Of a stretch of DNA of 64,000 nt, positions 17,325 to 26,668 are shown in pieces. The DNA is from Bryocella elongata (GTDB taxonomy: Bacteria; Acidobacteriota; Terriglobia; Terriglobales; Acidobacteriaceae). How positions within the stretch are numbered: the stretch's first letter is position 1; each line of letters opens with the position of its first letter. The notes below the pieces were generated by a model, which made no database searches, was not told the DNA's origin, and saw only the letters and a list, made by a program, of their open reading frames with translations. The position numbers were made by a program, and so were the translations under genes. The stretch is from the NCBI RefSeq assembly GCF_900108185.1, contig NZ_FNVA01000001.1, forward strand, positions 1,302,001-1,366,000, read 5' to 3'.

Positions 17325-17438
17325 GACAGTAGAGGGTAGAGATTGCTTTTGGGCTCGAATGCAAGAAGGCCACCCCATCAAGGGCGGCCTTCTTGTTGCA
17401 CAGTCCTTCGAACTGTCCACTGTCTAACCTCTACTGTC
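17325..17438. repeat. 11-bp inverted repeat enclosing a hairpin
   Basis: GACAGTAGAGG at 17325-17335 recurs as its exact reverse complement at 17428-17438. The two arms flank the hairpin at 17361-17399 between the convergent receptor and carboxypeptidase-regulatory-like genes. No target-site duplication or transposase is visible. Confidence 0.6.
17361..17399. terminator. Hairpin between convergent genes, probable bidirectional terminator
   Basis: CAAGAAGGCC at 17362-17371 pairs with GGCCTTCTTG at 17386-17395 around a 14-base loop. There is no long T-run on either side, so termination efficiency is uncertain. Confidence 0.6.
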
Positions 17439-17443
17439 TTCCT

Positions 17444-19165
17444 TTAGAAGTTGAAGGCCAATCCTGCCTGGATCGCTCGGGGCACCTGTGCCAGGAAGAG
17501 CGTCTTGCCATCGGGCGCCAGTACCGGCTGATAGCCCTGCTCGAGCAGGTTGGTCGCTTCCACAACTGCGTCCAGCCCCGAGGGAAGGAAGCGCCCAGCC
17601 CAAAGCCGCTGCCGCACAAAGAGCGTCAGATAGGCCTCATTCGGCGACGCGTTGTAGGCGTTGACCGCGGTGAGATTGTTCAGGTTCTGCCAGCGGTATT
17701 CTGCCTTGAGCGCCGTTCCCGTATGAGCGATATTGCCGCGGAGCGAAGCGCGCACTGCCGGCTGCGTCTTCGTCACCAGGCTGGCGGGAAGGCTGGCCAG
17801 CTCAGGTGTACCTGCAGCAGAGCCGCCCTGACGCACCAGCGCGGTCCCAAGGTCGTACTCGAAGTACGCCGAAAGCGTGTGCGTGATGGGCTCCATGTAG
17901 GTCACGCTGACGCCCTTGGCCTGGTAGGCCGGCCCTGCGAAGCGGAAGGTGCCCGTGGTCGGGTCGGCGATCATTGGCAGCGACTCGATCGCTGAGCGGT
18001 CGATCGCACCACCACCTGTGAGCGTGGCCGCGTTGAATCGGTCTGCGTACGCCGCGAAGGTGACGACGCGCTTGTCGCCGAGTTTGCGGCTGACAGCGAT
18101 CTCATTGTGGCCAGCGTCAGGATCGATAGGACGGCCCTGGGCATCGGACAGAACCGCTACCGCGGGCTTCAGGCGGTCCAGATCCTCGGAGCTCTCGAGC
18201 TCCCGGCTGCGGGCATAGCGATACTCCAGCAGTACGTTATCGCTGGCATGCAGCGTCGCATGCAGGAACGGCCGGGTCATCACCCGGGTGCGCTCCAGGC
18301 GTTCGGCCTCCATCAGCGTGCCTGCGTCGATCTCGATCAGGTCGCCCAGCTCAATCTGCTGGGTGCTCGCCAGCTCCAGCACCTCAAAGCCCGCGTTGCC
18401 CGCGTCCATCAGCTCCGGGTGCGACTGCATGATGGAGACCAGACGGGTACTGCCTCCAAGGACAGACCGGCGCTCGTAACCCGCACTCACAGCTACAGAA
18501 CCGCCGGAGGGATACGGGCTGACGGGATCCCCGACATCGGCGCGGAACATCGCACTGTCATTGTTTTCGATGGTGCGATTGAGCACCACGACCTGGTGCG
18601 TCCCGCCCTCCCCGAAGACCCCGGAACCGGAGAGCACCATCACGCGACCTTGGTCGATGGACTTGTGTGCCGACTCTCCGCTGGAGGAGATCGACTGACC
18701 ATTATCGGGGTCGGACGAATCGGCCAGACGCAGCAACGGGCGGCTCGCCGTGGACTTCAGCGTCCACTTCCAGTCATCGGCGGGCTCGTCCGGCAGGCGT
18801 CTCTGGGCAGGAAGCCAGTTCTCCACCTCGAACAAAGTGCTCATCGTGAGGTTGACGATGGCTTGAGCCCCGGCGGCCAGGCGAACGTTCGGCTTGGTCG
18901 TCGGGGAGAAGAAGGCGGCAGTGGCGCGCACCTGATAACGCCCAGGCAGCACCGACGGCATGATGTAACGGCCGTGGTCGTCGGTAAACGCAGAGGCAAT
19001 CGTGGACGAGGTAGCGCTCATGAGCACCACGAGGGCACCCATCTGCGGCGTGCCATGGGAGTCGCGAACGACACCCGACACGGCAGCGTCAGGCGACGCA
19101 GCCCGCGAGGCCGCAGCACCGTACAGCGAGATCAGTAGCACAAGACCTGGTACAGCTCGTCTCAC
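17444..19165 (-). CDS. Exported carboxypeptidase-regulatory-like protein, receptor-like
   Basis: A 573-residue exported protein. After a signal peptide comes a carboxypeptidase-regulatory-like domain (SGVVRDSHGTPQMGALVVLM ... PSVLPGRYQVRATAAFFSP). The remainder has alternating strands and ends in an aromatic residue (GLAFNF), like outer-membrane barrels, but no plug motif of the LNGR type is present and it is half the usual receptor length. It may be a barrel or surface protein related to the large receptors. The start is taken as GTG 19165 with GGGAGG at 19177-19182; an in-frame TTG at 19300 would bury the signal sequence. It lies downstream of the GWxTD gene on the same strand. Confidence 0.75.
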   Translation of the reverse strand: MRRAVPGLVLLISLYGAAASRAASPDAAVSGVVRDSHGTPQMGALVVLMSATSSTIASAFTDDHGRYIMPSVLPGRYQVRATAAFFSPTTKPNVRLAAGAQAIVNLTMSTLFEVENWLPAQRRLPDEPADDWKWTLKSTASRPLLRLADSSDPDNGQSISSSGESAHKSIDQGRVMVLSGSGVFGEGGTHQVVVLNRTIENNDSAMFRADVGDPVSPYPSGGSVAVSAGYERRSVLGGSTRLVSIMQSHPELMDAGNAGFEVLELASTQQIELGDLIEIDAGTLMEAERLERTRVMTRPFLHATLHASDNVLLEYRYARSRELESSEDLDRLKPAVAVLSDAQGRPIDPDAGHNEIAVSRKLGDKRVVTFAAYADRFNAATLTGGGAIDRSAIESLPMIADPTTGTFRFAGPAYQAKGVSVTYMEPITHTLSAYFEYDLGTALVRQGGSAAGTPELASLPASLVTKTQPAVRASLRGNIAHTGTALKAEYRWQNLNNLTAVNAYNASPNEAYLTLFVRQRLWAGRFLPSGLDAVVEATNLLEQGYQPVLAPDGKTLFLAQVPRAIQAGLAFNF

Positions 19166-19360
19166 CGCGCTTGGATCCTCCCGCGCGCCTTGTGGCTCAT
19201 CGGCTTTCGCTTCCCCGGCTCCAGGAGAAGCGTCGTGCGGTTGAACTCTGAAGTGGCTGCGCTCTGCGTGTCCTCGCGGCCTGCTTCCATTGTTATCCAA
19301 AATTTACCACCCCGAAGGGGCCGCTGGCGACCACTCCGGGCTACTCAACCCATGTTGCGA

Positions 19361-19389
19361 ATGGCCCGGGGCACGCCGCCCCGGGCCAT
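19361..19389 (-). terminator. Hairpin terminator after the GWxTD gene
   Basis: A perfect 12-bp stem (ATGGCCCGGGGC at 19361-19372 with its complement at 19378-19389) and a 5-base loop lie just past the stop codon of the minus-strand GWxTD gene. No marked U-run follows. Confidence 0.65.
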
Positions 19390-19395
19390 CGTGTC

Positions 19396-21162
19396 TTACT
19401 GTTCGACGATGAACGGAGCGCTTTGGCTAATCACCTGGTTCGTTACACCGTCGTTGACCTTGATGACGACCTGATACCGGCCCGGCGTGAGGCTGCCCAG
19501 CGGCATCGTCTTTTCCAGTGTGACCTGGTCCGCGTTGGGGTTCATCTTTGCGGCGGTCTCCGATGCCTGGAGAACCTGCTTGTTCGTCGCCAGATCCAGC
19601 ACCTGGTAGTCGATCGTCGCATTGTTACGACGGTTGTCGCCGATACCGAGGTTATAGACCTGCATCCAGAAGTTCAGGTTCTGCGCACGGTGGAAGGTGA
19701 CCGGCGTCGTGATCGTGGTCGGAACCCGTGGAACCACCTTCGTGTTGCCGATGACGAAGTTGCCGGTGCCTACGTCCTTCGACGGCACACGCTCCATGGA
19801 GGTAGCCAGGATCAGCGATGAGGTCGCCAGCTGGTCATCGTCATACTTCGGAACATCGAGGCTGCGCTTCCAGGCGCCGAGGTGGTCCGGGTTGTTGACG
19901 TCCTTCACCGCAATCTCAACCTTGTAGCGGCCGGGCGACAGCGGAAGAGCCTTCCAGTACACGTGTGAGCCGCCCTTACTCTTGGCCAGCAAATCGTCCG
20001 GCGTCTCGAAGGACACCGTGTCCTCAAAGGTCTGCACGATGTGCCCCGTGATGGTCGAGACACGGCCGAGAATGTTCACGGTGCCAGTCGATACGGTGTC
20101 CTTGCTCTTGTAGGTCACGTCGCCGTTGCTGATCTGCAGCGTGATAGGCACAAGGACCGTGTCGTTGGTCAGCTTCACGTAGTCCGTGCGCACGTCGAAG
20201 ACAAACGGCGGTCCGTTGAGGATCTTCGACGAGCTCAGAAACTCGTCCAGGTCGGCAAACTTGACCGGCGGCGGAGCGAAGAGCTTCGCAAAGCGATCGA
20301 GACGGTCGAACTGCTTGGACTGCTGCATCGAGGCCATCGGACCGTTGCCCAGTTGCTCCATACCGCCCTGGAAACGATCGGACTGCTTGGCCATGCCCAT
20401 CTGCTCATAGAGCGTCTGGCCGGCGCCTGGGGTGTGCTTCAGGGCGTCCTTCTCGGAACGATCGATGGTGGCGTGATAGTCGCCGCACATGCAGGTATCG
20501 ACGAATTCGATATCCACGTTGTCGCCCACGCCGGCGAGGTAGCGGTAGTGCCACACCTCAAACGGGAAGGTCGAGGTATTGCCACCGCCTTCTTCAATGG
20601 GGCGCTCGTAGTTACCGCCCGAGGGATGCGAGTCGATCGAGTCGGGCTTGCCGTAAGCGATATAGATGTGGCCGCGATCCGTGAGCCAGCCGGGCTTGCC
20701 AGCGGCAAAGTGCTCGTTGGAATAAGCGATCCGAGCATAGTGCTCGTCCTTGAACTCGTTCTCCGGGGAGTCGGGATTCGGATTGCGGCGGAGCCAGAAC
20801 TGCTCGATGAACTGATCGCGCTCTTCATCGTTGGAGAGGCTCTTGAAGGAGCGAACCTCTTCGTCCGTGATGATCCAGCGCACGTCCTCGTCAAGCCACT
20901 TCTTGTACTCGCCCCTGATCTCGACCTTGGCGGCCTTGCGGCGATTTGCCTCGTCGTGATCCGACATGCGACGCTTCAGCGGGTCGGGCTTTTCCTCGAC
21001 CGGCGGCGTTTGGACGACCTTGCCGTCGTCGTGAATGGTCTGCGGCTGCGCAGCTGGGGTGCTCGAGCCGGAGGACGTGCTCGTGCTTTGGGCTACGATC
21101 CCCACACTTACGCACAGCAACGCCAGAAATGTTGCACTGGGGGGGAGAATCCGCTTCTTCAT
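19396..21162 (-). CDS. GWxTD domain-containing exported protein
   Basis: A 588-residue exported protein with a signal peptide ending near GIVAQS. A Ser/Thr/Pro-rich stretch is followed by the GWxTD domain: WIITDEEVRSF, then FWLRRNPNPDSPENEF, then the eponymous GWLTDRGHIYIAYGKPD. The C-terminal half is beta-rich and ends in a Wzm/Ig-like segment (GRYQVVIKVNDG). GWxTD proteins are common in Acidobacteria and Bacteroidetes and their function is unknown. ATG 21162 is preferred because AGGAG stands nine bases before it; ATG 21180 is in frame and possible. The promoter candidate at 21196-21224 would give a short leader. Confidence 0.9.
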   Translation of the reverse strand: MKKRILPPSATFLALLCVSVGIVAQSTSTSSGSSTPAAQPQTIHDDGKVVQTPPVEEKPDPLKRRMSDHDEANRRKAAKVEIRGEYKKWLDEDVRWIITDEEVRSFKSLSNDEERDQFIEQFWLRRNPNPDSPENEFKDEHYARIAYSNEHFAAGKPGWLTDRGHIYIAYGKPDSIDSHPSGGNYERPIEEGGGNTSTFPFEVWHYRYLAGVGDNVDIEFVDTCMCGDYHATIDRSEKDALKHTPGAGQTLYEQMGMAKQSDRFQGGMEQLGNGPMASMQQSKQFDRLDRFAKLFAPPPVKFADLDEFLSSSKILNGPPFVFDVRTDYVKLTNDTVLVPITLQISNGDVTYKSKDTVSTGTVNILGRVSTITGHIVQTFEDTVSFETPDDLLAKSKGGSHVYWKALPLSPGRYKVEIAVKDVNNPDHLGAWKRSLDVPKYDDDQLATSSLILATSMERVPSKDVGTGNFVIGNTKVVPRVPTTITTPVTFHRAQNLNFWMQVYNLGIGDNRRNNATIDYQVLDLATNKQVLQASETAAKMNPNADQVTLEKTMPLGSLTPGRYQVVIKVNDGVTNQVISQSAPFIVEQ

Positions 21163-21195
21163 TTGGGCCTGCTCCTGCATCGAATCGACCCTCTC

Positions 21196-21224
21196 ATTCT
21201 AGTGCTCGCGCGATGCCGACACAA
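21196..21224 (-). promoter_or_regulatory. Candidate promoter for the GWxTD gene
   Basis: On the minus strand a TTGTGT box (21224-21219), 17-base spacer and TAGAAT (21201-21196) are spaced like a sigma-70 promoter. The -10 matches at five of six positions and the -35 at three. Confidence 0.4.
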
Positions 21225-21424
21225 GGACTGGGGTTGCTATCATTACGACGCATCCCGTTTTCTTTTTGTAAGCGGGCTGTGACCAAATTTCGCAGCGAAC
21301 GTCAGGCACGCCGGGAACCTGTCTCCCTCAGCCTGCGTATGTTGTGCCATCAGGGTATCGGCGCGTGGGAATTCCGGAGCGGCCGGAACCTCCGAGGCTG
21401 CCCCGGAAAGTTCTCAAAGCGTCC

Positions 21425-22828
21425 ATGAGCGGAAAAAAGATCGCCTTGATCGTCGTTGTCCTCCTTGTACTGGGAGGTCTTCTGGCGGGAACCATCATCT
21501 ACAACCGGTCCGCTGTACAAGCCGTCACCACGGCGAAAGCGACCCATCAGGATCTCGTAGCGACGGTGAGCGGCACCGGGCAGATCAAGCCGAAGACCTA
21601 CGTTAACGTGGGCGCGACCTCGTTCGGTCGCATTACGCACCTCTACGTGAAGGAAGGCGACCACGTGAAGAAGGGCGATGTACTCGCCACCGTGGAAAAC
21701 GTGCAGCCGGAGGCGACTGTCTCCGCCCAGAAAGCCGCCATCGCTGCGTCGCAGACCGATATTGCCAGCTACCAGGCCGCCGAGAAGACGGCCGAGGCCA
21801 ACGTCGTTCAAGGCAAAGCTGACCTCGAACAGAAGACGCTGGACTACAACCGTGCCCAGCAGCTCTTCAACGACCGCCTCATCGCCAAGCAGGACTTCGA
21901 CGCCAAGAAGGCCGCCTACGACATGTCCGTAGCCACGCTGGCCCAGCGCCAGGCATCGGTGGCGCAGGCCAGGGCACAGACGGACTCGGCTCGCGGCCAC
22001 ATGAACCAGGCGGTCGCAACCCAGCGAGCGAACTACGACACGCTCGACAAGACCATAAGCCGCGCTCCGTTTGACGGTCTTGTCACCAACGTTCCCGTCC
22101 GCGAGGGCGAGACGGTCGTCGTCGGCATTCAGAACGCTGAAGGCTCGACCCTGATGACCCTTGCCGACATGAGCGTGATCACCGCCGAGGTCAAAGTCGA
22201 CGAGAGCGACATCGTCAACGTAGCGCTCGATCAGAGCGTGGATGTCACGATCGATGCGTTCCCGGGCAAGAGCTTTCACGGTCGCGTGACCGAAGTTGGT
22301 GACCAGGCGCTGTTGCGCACCACCGGCGTCGCCACATCGCAGTCGACCACCGGCACCGAAGAGGCAAAGGACTTCAAGGTCGTCGTCACGCTGGACGTCA
22401 ACACCTCGGACAACCTGCGCCCGGGCCTTTCGTGCACGGCAAAGATCACCACCTCGCGCAAGCCGAACGTGCTGACGATTCCGATCCAGGCACTGGTGGA
22501 ACGCGACCCCGCCGCCGAGGTAGCGTACTTCAAGGATCACGGGAAGATCTCGTCCTCGGCCAGCTCCACGGACAACAAGAAGTCTGAGGCTCAACAGGGA
22601 GTCTTCGTGCTCGTGAAGGACTCGGGTCGCACGCGCGTGAAGTTCGTCGCTGTGAATACTGGCATTGTTGGCGCGACAGACACGGAAGTGCTCAGTGGCC
22701 TCAAGGACGGGGATGAGATCGTCACCGGCCGGTATCAGGTACTTCGAGTCCTGCGCAGCGGAACGGCGGTCAAGCGGGACACCGCACCAACGACTGTGAC
22801 TCCTGACAGCAGCTCTTCGAGCGACTAA
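21425..22828 (+). CDS. MacA-type efflux periplasmic adaptor subunit
   Basis: A 467-residue membrane fusion protein. The membrane anchor is at residues 5-25 (IALIVVVLLVLGGLLAGTII). Lipoyl halves are at about 65-90 (HVKKGDVLATVE) and 210-230 (APFDGLVTNVPVREGETV), separated by a long coiled-coil hairpin rich in Ala, Gln and Lys. A beta-barrel and a membrane-proximal domain follow, and the C-terminus is a Ser/Thr-rich tail. The start is ATG 21425; the longer frame from 21344 has no ribosome-binding site. The ABC ATPase gene lies 107 bases downstream, so this is the periplasmic part of a MacAB-like exporter, but the permease is absent from the window. Confidence 0.9.
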   Translation: MSGKKIALIVVVLLVLGGLLAGTIIYNRSAVQAVTTAKATHQDLVATVSGTGQIKPKTYVNVGATSFGRITHLYVKEGDHVKKGDVLATVENVQPEATVSAQKAAIAASQTDIASYQAAEKTAEANVVQGKADLEQKTLDYNRAQQLFNDRLIAKQDFDAKKAAYDMSVATLAQRQASVAQARAQTDSARGHMNQAVATQRANYDTLDKTISRAPFDGLVTNVPVREGETVVVGIQNAEGSTLMTLADMSVITAEVKVDESDIVNVALDQSVDVTIDAFPGKSFHGRVTEVGDQALLRTTGVATSQSTTGTEEAKDFKVVVTLDVNTSDNLRPGLSCTAKITTSRKPNVLTIPIQALVERDPAAEVAYFKDHGKISSSASSTDNKKSEAQQGVFVLVKDSGRTRVKFVAVNTGIVGATDTEVLSGLKDGDEIVTGRYQVLRVLRSGTAVKRDTAPTTVTPDSSSSSD

Positions 22829-22849
22829 ACCCAACTCGTCTTACCAACC

Positions 22850-22907
22850 GTGGTGGCCGCAAGCCGGCCACCACAGCATCACAAGATCTTGGGCCCGCAA
22901 TCGGGCC
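22850..22907. repeat. Two hairpins between adaptor and ABC ATPase genes
   Basis: A 10-bp perfect stem (GTGGTGGCCG at 22850-22859 with CGGCCACCAC at 22865-22874) is followed by a second, 6-bp stem (GGCCCG at 22892-22897 with CGGGCC at 22902-22907). Neither has a T-run, so they look more like mRNA-processing or differential-expression elements inside an operon than terminators. Confidence 0.55.
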
Positions 22908-22935
22908 ACAGCTAGAAGAATTGGAAGGATGACCG

Positions 22936-23730
22936 ATGGCCGACACGATGGTTGAACCGCCGACAATCGACGCCCCGGGCGTCAACGCAGGCGGCCCCCA
23001 CCCCGGAGACGTGATCGTCACCGACAACCTGTGGAAGACGTACGAGATGGGCGACCAGCTGGTGCATGCTCTTCGTGGCGTGGACATCCGCATCCGCCAC
23101 AATGAGTATGTCGCCATCATGGGTCCATCGGGCTCGGGCAAGTCGACGCTGATGAACCTCATCGGCTGCCTCGATTCTCCCAGCAAGGGCCGCTACTGGC
23201 TCAACGGCCACGACGTCTCCCAGCTTAACGACGACGAGCTGGCCCGCATCCGCAACAAGGAGATCGGCTTCGTCTTCCAGACCTTCAACCTGCTGGCCCG
23301 CGCCACCGCGCTGCACAACGTGGAGCTGCCGCTGATCTACAACGGCACCCCGGCCGCCGCCCGCATCGAGCGCGCCAAGAGCGTGCTGGAGAGCGTGAAC
23401 CTGGGCGCGCGCATGCATCACAAGCCCAACGAGCTCTCTGGCGGTCAGCGCCAGCGCGTGGCCATCGCCCGCGCGCTGGTGAACAATCCCTCGATCATCC
23501 TCGCCGACGAACCCACCGGCAACCTCGACTCCAAGACCTCGGTCGAGATCATGGCCCTCTTCGACGACCTGCACGCCAAGGGCAACACCATCGTGCTCGT
23601 CACGCACGAGCCCGACATCGCCGACTTCGCGCACCGCGTGATCTCGATCCGCGACGGTTCCGTGGAGTCCGACGGCCCCAGCCGCCGCATCACCGGTGGC
23701 GGCACCGGCGGCGCCAAGACCTCGCACTAA
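22936..23730 (+). CDS. ABC transporter ATP-binding protein, MacB/LolD-like
   Basis: A 264-residue ATPase. Walker A is GPSGSGKST, the Q-loop is FQTFNLL, the signature is [15 protein letters not shown], Walker B is [14 protein letters not shown], and the switch histidine is in VLVTHEPD. The insertion pattern and TFNLLAR context fit the MacB/LolD/FtsE group. It carries a 30-residue Pro-rich N-terminal extension and no fused permease. The ribosome-binding site is GGAAGGA just before the ATG. With the adaptor upstream it should energise a tripartite efflux or lipoprotein/peptide export pump. A strong terminator follows, so the missing MacB-type permease is not in this operon. Confidence 0.92.
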   Translation: MADTMVEPPTIDAPGVNAGGPHPGDVIVTDNLWKTYEMGDQLVHALRGVDIRIRHNEYVAIMGPSGSGKSTLMNLIGCLDSPSKGRYWLNGHDVSQLNDDELARIRNKEIGFVFQTFNLLARATALHNVELPLIYNGTPAAARIERAKSVLESVNLGARMHHKPNELSGGQRQRVAIARALVNNPSIILADEPTGNLDSKTSVEIMALFDDLHAKGNTIVLVTHEPDIADFAHRVISIRDGSVESDGPSRRITGGGTGGAKTSH

Positions 23731-23756
23731 TCTCAGGGCGAGTGCTCACCGGATGC

Positions 23757-23792
23757 CCCGGGTCCGGACCATTCCGGACCCGGGTTTCGTTT
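23757..23792 (+). terminator. Rho-independent terminator after the ABC ATPase
   Basis: A perfect 12-bp stem (CCCGGGTCCGGA at 23757-23768, complement 23773-23784) with a 4-base loop is followed by TTTCGTTT. It closes the adaptor/ATPase unit. Confidence 0.88.
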
Positions 23793-23856
23793 GCGGCATG
23801 TCGATCGCCAGCCCCGATCGCTCGGCATGCGCTATGCTCTTCGCAGCGGAGGCGCG

Positions 23857-24411
23857 ATGGCCACCACCCCGGTTCTCATCACCGTTCAAGAGTATCTGCG
23901 GACCGTCTACAGGCCCGACCGCGACTATGTCGACGGCGAGGTCCTGGAGAGAAACATGGGCGAAATTCCCCACGCGCGTTTGCAGACCTTTTTCATTCGT
24001 TTCTTTGCACAGTTTGAAACCGAGTACTCCGGAGAGGCGCTCCCCGAACAGCGCCTCCAGATCAACTCCTCGCGCTTCCGCATCCCTGACGTGATGCTCC
24101 GTCGTCTGAATCCCGACGAGCCTCTCATCGTCCAGACCGCGCCCCTGCTCTGCGTCGAGATCCTCTCCAGCGAAGACCGCTGGCGCAAGGTCGAGGAACG
24201 GATCCTCGACTATGCCTCCGTCGGCGTCCGCACCTCGTGGGTCATCGACCCCTGGCGTCGCCTCGCGTACATCGCCGGAGGCACCGGCGAGCTTCGTGAA
24301 GAGCGCACCACGCTTATGGTTCCGGACACCCGCATCGCCATCGCCGTCGACGAGGTCTTCGCCGAACTCGATCGTCTCGAAGCCCTGACGCCCAAGCCCT
24401 CGCTGGACTGA
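23857..24411 (+). CDS. Uma2 family (DUF820) putative endonuclease
   Basis: A 184-residue protein of the Uma2/DUF820 family, which has a PD-(D/E)xK nuclease fold. Visible elements are YRPDRDYVDGEVLERNMG at the N-terminus, the catalytic-type FRIPDVML and LLCVEILSSEDRWRKVEERI (Asp, Glu and Lys candidates), and YASVGVRTSWVIDP. The family is abundant in cyanobacteria and some soil bacteria; its biological role is unknown. The start is ATG 23857 with GGAGG at 23848-23852; the longer frame from 23791 overlaps the upstream terminator. It is convergent with the S9 peptidase gene, 19 bases away. Confidence 0.88.
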   Translation: MATTPVLITVQEYLRTVYRPDRDYVDGEVLERNMGEIPHARLQTFFIRFFAQFETEYSGEALPEQRLQINSSRFRIPDVMLRRLNPDEPLIVQTAPLLCVEILSSEDRWRKVEERILDYASVGVRTSWVIDPWRRLAYIAGGTGELREERTTLMVPDTRIAIAVDEVFAELDRLEALTPKPSLD

Positions 24412-24430
24412 GCGCCACAGCCCAACGAAC

Positions 24431-26443
24431 CTACTTCGTCCCCGCCTGCGCTGGAGCGCTCCCCAAGTAAGGCTCCAGCCAAGCCGTCCATCGCCGCCAC
24501 ACATCTCGCGCTCGAATCGGGTCCGTCGGCGAGTGCCCGACCACCGGGTAGATGACGTACTTCACCATGACTCCGTTGTCCTTCAGCGCATGGTAGAACT
24601 TGTACACCTGTGGCGTCGGCACACGGTAGTCGCCAACATCGTTCAGTATCAGCGTCGGAGCCTTCACCTTCGCCGCGTATGTAATCGGCGACTCCGCGAG
24701 GTACAGCTTCATCCCATCGCCCACGAACGGCGACGGCCCAAAGATGTCCGACTCCCCAAACATGATGTCGCTCAGCGCATACTCATCGACGAGGTCCGTC
24801 ACCGGCGCTCCCGCGATCGCTGCGGCCCACATATCCGGATAGTTCCCTATCAGCCATGACGTGAGATACCCACCCTCACTCCAGCCCGTGGTCGCGATCT
24901 TCTTCTCGTCCACGATTCCTTTGGCTTCGAGCATCTTCACACCCGCGACGATGTCTCTTCCGGGCCCCGATCCCGCCCCAGCCTTGCCCATCCCCGCCAA
25001 CTCAAACGTGCTGCCATCGCTCGTGCTGCCGCGATAGTTCGGCTCCAGCACCAGCCATCCCTTCGCCGCGAGAATCTGCGACGACGGCGTGAAGCTCTGC
25101 ACCGAAGCCGAGTTTGGCCCGCCATGGATGTACAGCACCAGCGGATACTTCTTCCCTGCCACATAGCCCACCGGGTAGGTCAGCACGCCGTTCACATCGA
25201 ACTGGTCCGACTTCCAGCGCACCGTCTCCTGCTTTGCCAGCGTCATGCCTTCGGTCACCGTCTGCAGGTGCGTCATCTGCATCGGGGCTTCGCTGCCCTT
25301 GGCCACGTAGTACAGCTCCGCCGGATGATCGGGCGTCGTCGCAACGAACGCGATCGAGCCATCCTCGCCCGCGTTCATCCCACCCCCGGGAGTCAGCGCT
25401 CCCAGGTCGATCCTCATCGACTTGCCTTCCACCGGCTGCACCAGCAGTGCCGGCCGTGTGCGGAAGGTCGCTGCGATCAGCATGGAACCATCCGGCATCC
25501 ACTCGGCGCCGTTGATCGAGTGGTCCATCACATGCGCGATATCCGTGACCGTGCCGCCGGCCAGCGGCATCACGTAGACGGTCGTGCCACTGCCGCGCTT
25601 GCCATCCCGCGGTCCCATAAAGGCCACCAGCTTTCCATCCGGCGACACCATCGCGTCGTCCTCCGGAAACGACCCCGAGGCCAGCGGCTTGATCTCGCCG
25701 CTCGCGACATCGACCTTCTGCAGCCGGCCGAGCGAACCATCTCCTGTGAGCGGGCTCTCCGCGCGGGTGAAGAGCAGCGACTTTCCGTCCAGCGTCCAGG
25801 AGAGCTTCGGCGCTCCGCCCGGGAGGTGATTCGGCAGCGACCACGTCCCGCTGGTCAGCCGCTTGGCATCGCCCGTCAGTCCGATCGTCCAGATGTGCAC
25901 CGGCATCATGCGCGACTTCTGCTGGAAGTCGTTATTGCCGACCTCAAAGGCATCGTCGAACTTCGCCTCACCCTTCTTCTCCGGAGCCTCATCGGGAGAG
26001 GCAAAGGCAAAGCCCTGCCCATCCGGCCGCCACGCATAGGAGGAGATCGAGGTCTTCACATGAGTGAGCTGCGCGGCCTCGCCGCCACTCATGGGCAGGA
26101 TAAAGATCTGCCCCTTCTTGTCACCGTCCTGCGCCGTGAAGGCAAGACGATCTCCGGTTGGCGACCAACGCGGCGAGCCCACGCCCTGGCGATCATGCGT
26201 CAGCGCCATCACCTTCTTCGACGCCACATCGACGAGGTCGATCTCGCTCTCCCAGCGATCCTCCTTGAGGTCCGCGCGCGAAGTCACAAAGGCAATGGAC
26301 TTACCATCAGGCGAGATCTGCGGATCGCTCACGCGGACGAGCCGTGGAAGGTCGTCCGCAGTGAAGAGCTTCTGCTGACCATAGGTGATGCTGGACGTAA
26401 GGACGAACAAAGACACGACCGCGGCGGCGGAAGTCAAGCGCAT
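24431..26443 (-). CDS. S9 family exported prolyl oligopeptidase-type peptidase
   Basis: A 670-residue exported serine peptidase. The signal peptide is about residues 1-22. A seven-bladed propeller (TolB-like repeats such as DPQISPDGKSIAFV and SPRWSPTGDRLAF) precedes a C-terminal alpha/beta-hydrolase domain. The nucleophile lies in TGWSEGGY (GxSxG), with Asp in ILNDVGDYRVP and His in VVGHSPTD completing the triad. It resembles acylaminoacyl-peptidases and dipeptidyl peptidases that degrade peptides in the periplasm or outside the cell. I set the start at ATG 26443, where the signal peptide begins and GGAGAG precedes it; the frame stays open a further 263 codons but that part is antisense to the next gene. 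Confidence 0.92.
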   Translation of the reverse strand: MRLTSAAAVVSLFVLTSSITYGQQKLFTADDLPRLVRVSDPQISPDGKSIAFVTSRADLKEDRWESEIDLVDVASKKVMALTHDRQGVGSPRWSPTGDRLAFTAQDGDKKGQIFILPMSGGEAAQLTHVKTSISSYAWRPDGQGFAFASPDEAPEKKGEAKFDDAFEVGNNDFQQKSRMMPVHIWTIGLTGDAKRLTSGTWSLPNHLPGGAPKLSWTLDGKSLLFTRAESPLTGDGSLGRLQKVDVASGEIKPLASGSFPEDDAMVSPDGKLVAFMGPRDGKRGSGTTVYVMPLAGGTVTDIAHVMDHSINGAEWMPDGSMLIAATFRTRPALLVQPVEGKSMRIDLGALTPGGGMNAGEDGSIAFVATTPDHPAELYYVAKGSEAPMQMTHLQTVTEGMTLAKQETVRWKSDQFDVNGVLTYPVGYVAGKKYPLVLYIHGGPNSASVQSFTPSSQILAAKGWLVLEPNYRGSTSDGSTFELAGMGKAGAGSGPGRDIVAGVKMLEAKGIVDEKKIATTGWSEGGYLTSWLIGNYPDMWAAAIAGAPVTDLVDEYALSDIMFGESDIFGPSPFVGDGMKLYLAESPITYAAKVKAPTLILNDVGDYRVPTPQVYKFYHALKDNGVMVKYVIYPVVGHSPTDPIRARDVWRRWTAWLEPYLGSAPAQAGTK

Positions 26444-26668
26444 GACATCTCTCCGGAAACTGATACTGGGCAATGGCTCCCCTGGACAGGGGCTGAAACG
26501 GGCCCGAACTTCGTTGCACGACTGGGTATGCGCGAATGCTAGCACAGCCCTGCGGGGCGGCCAGTCAGCTACTCTGGCGGCCTTCCCTGGCAACGTGTTC
26601 GTTGGACTTTCATCCCATGACTTCATCCACAACGTCATGGACCGATATCCGGCGTCTAAACTTGAAGC

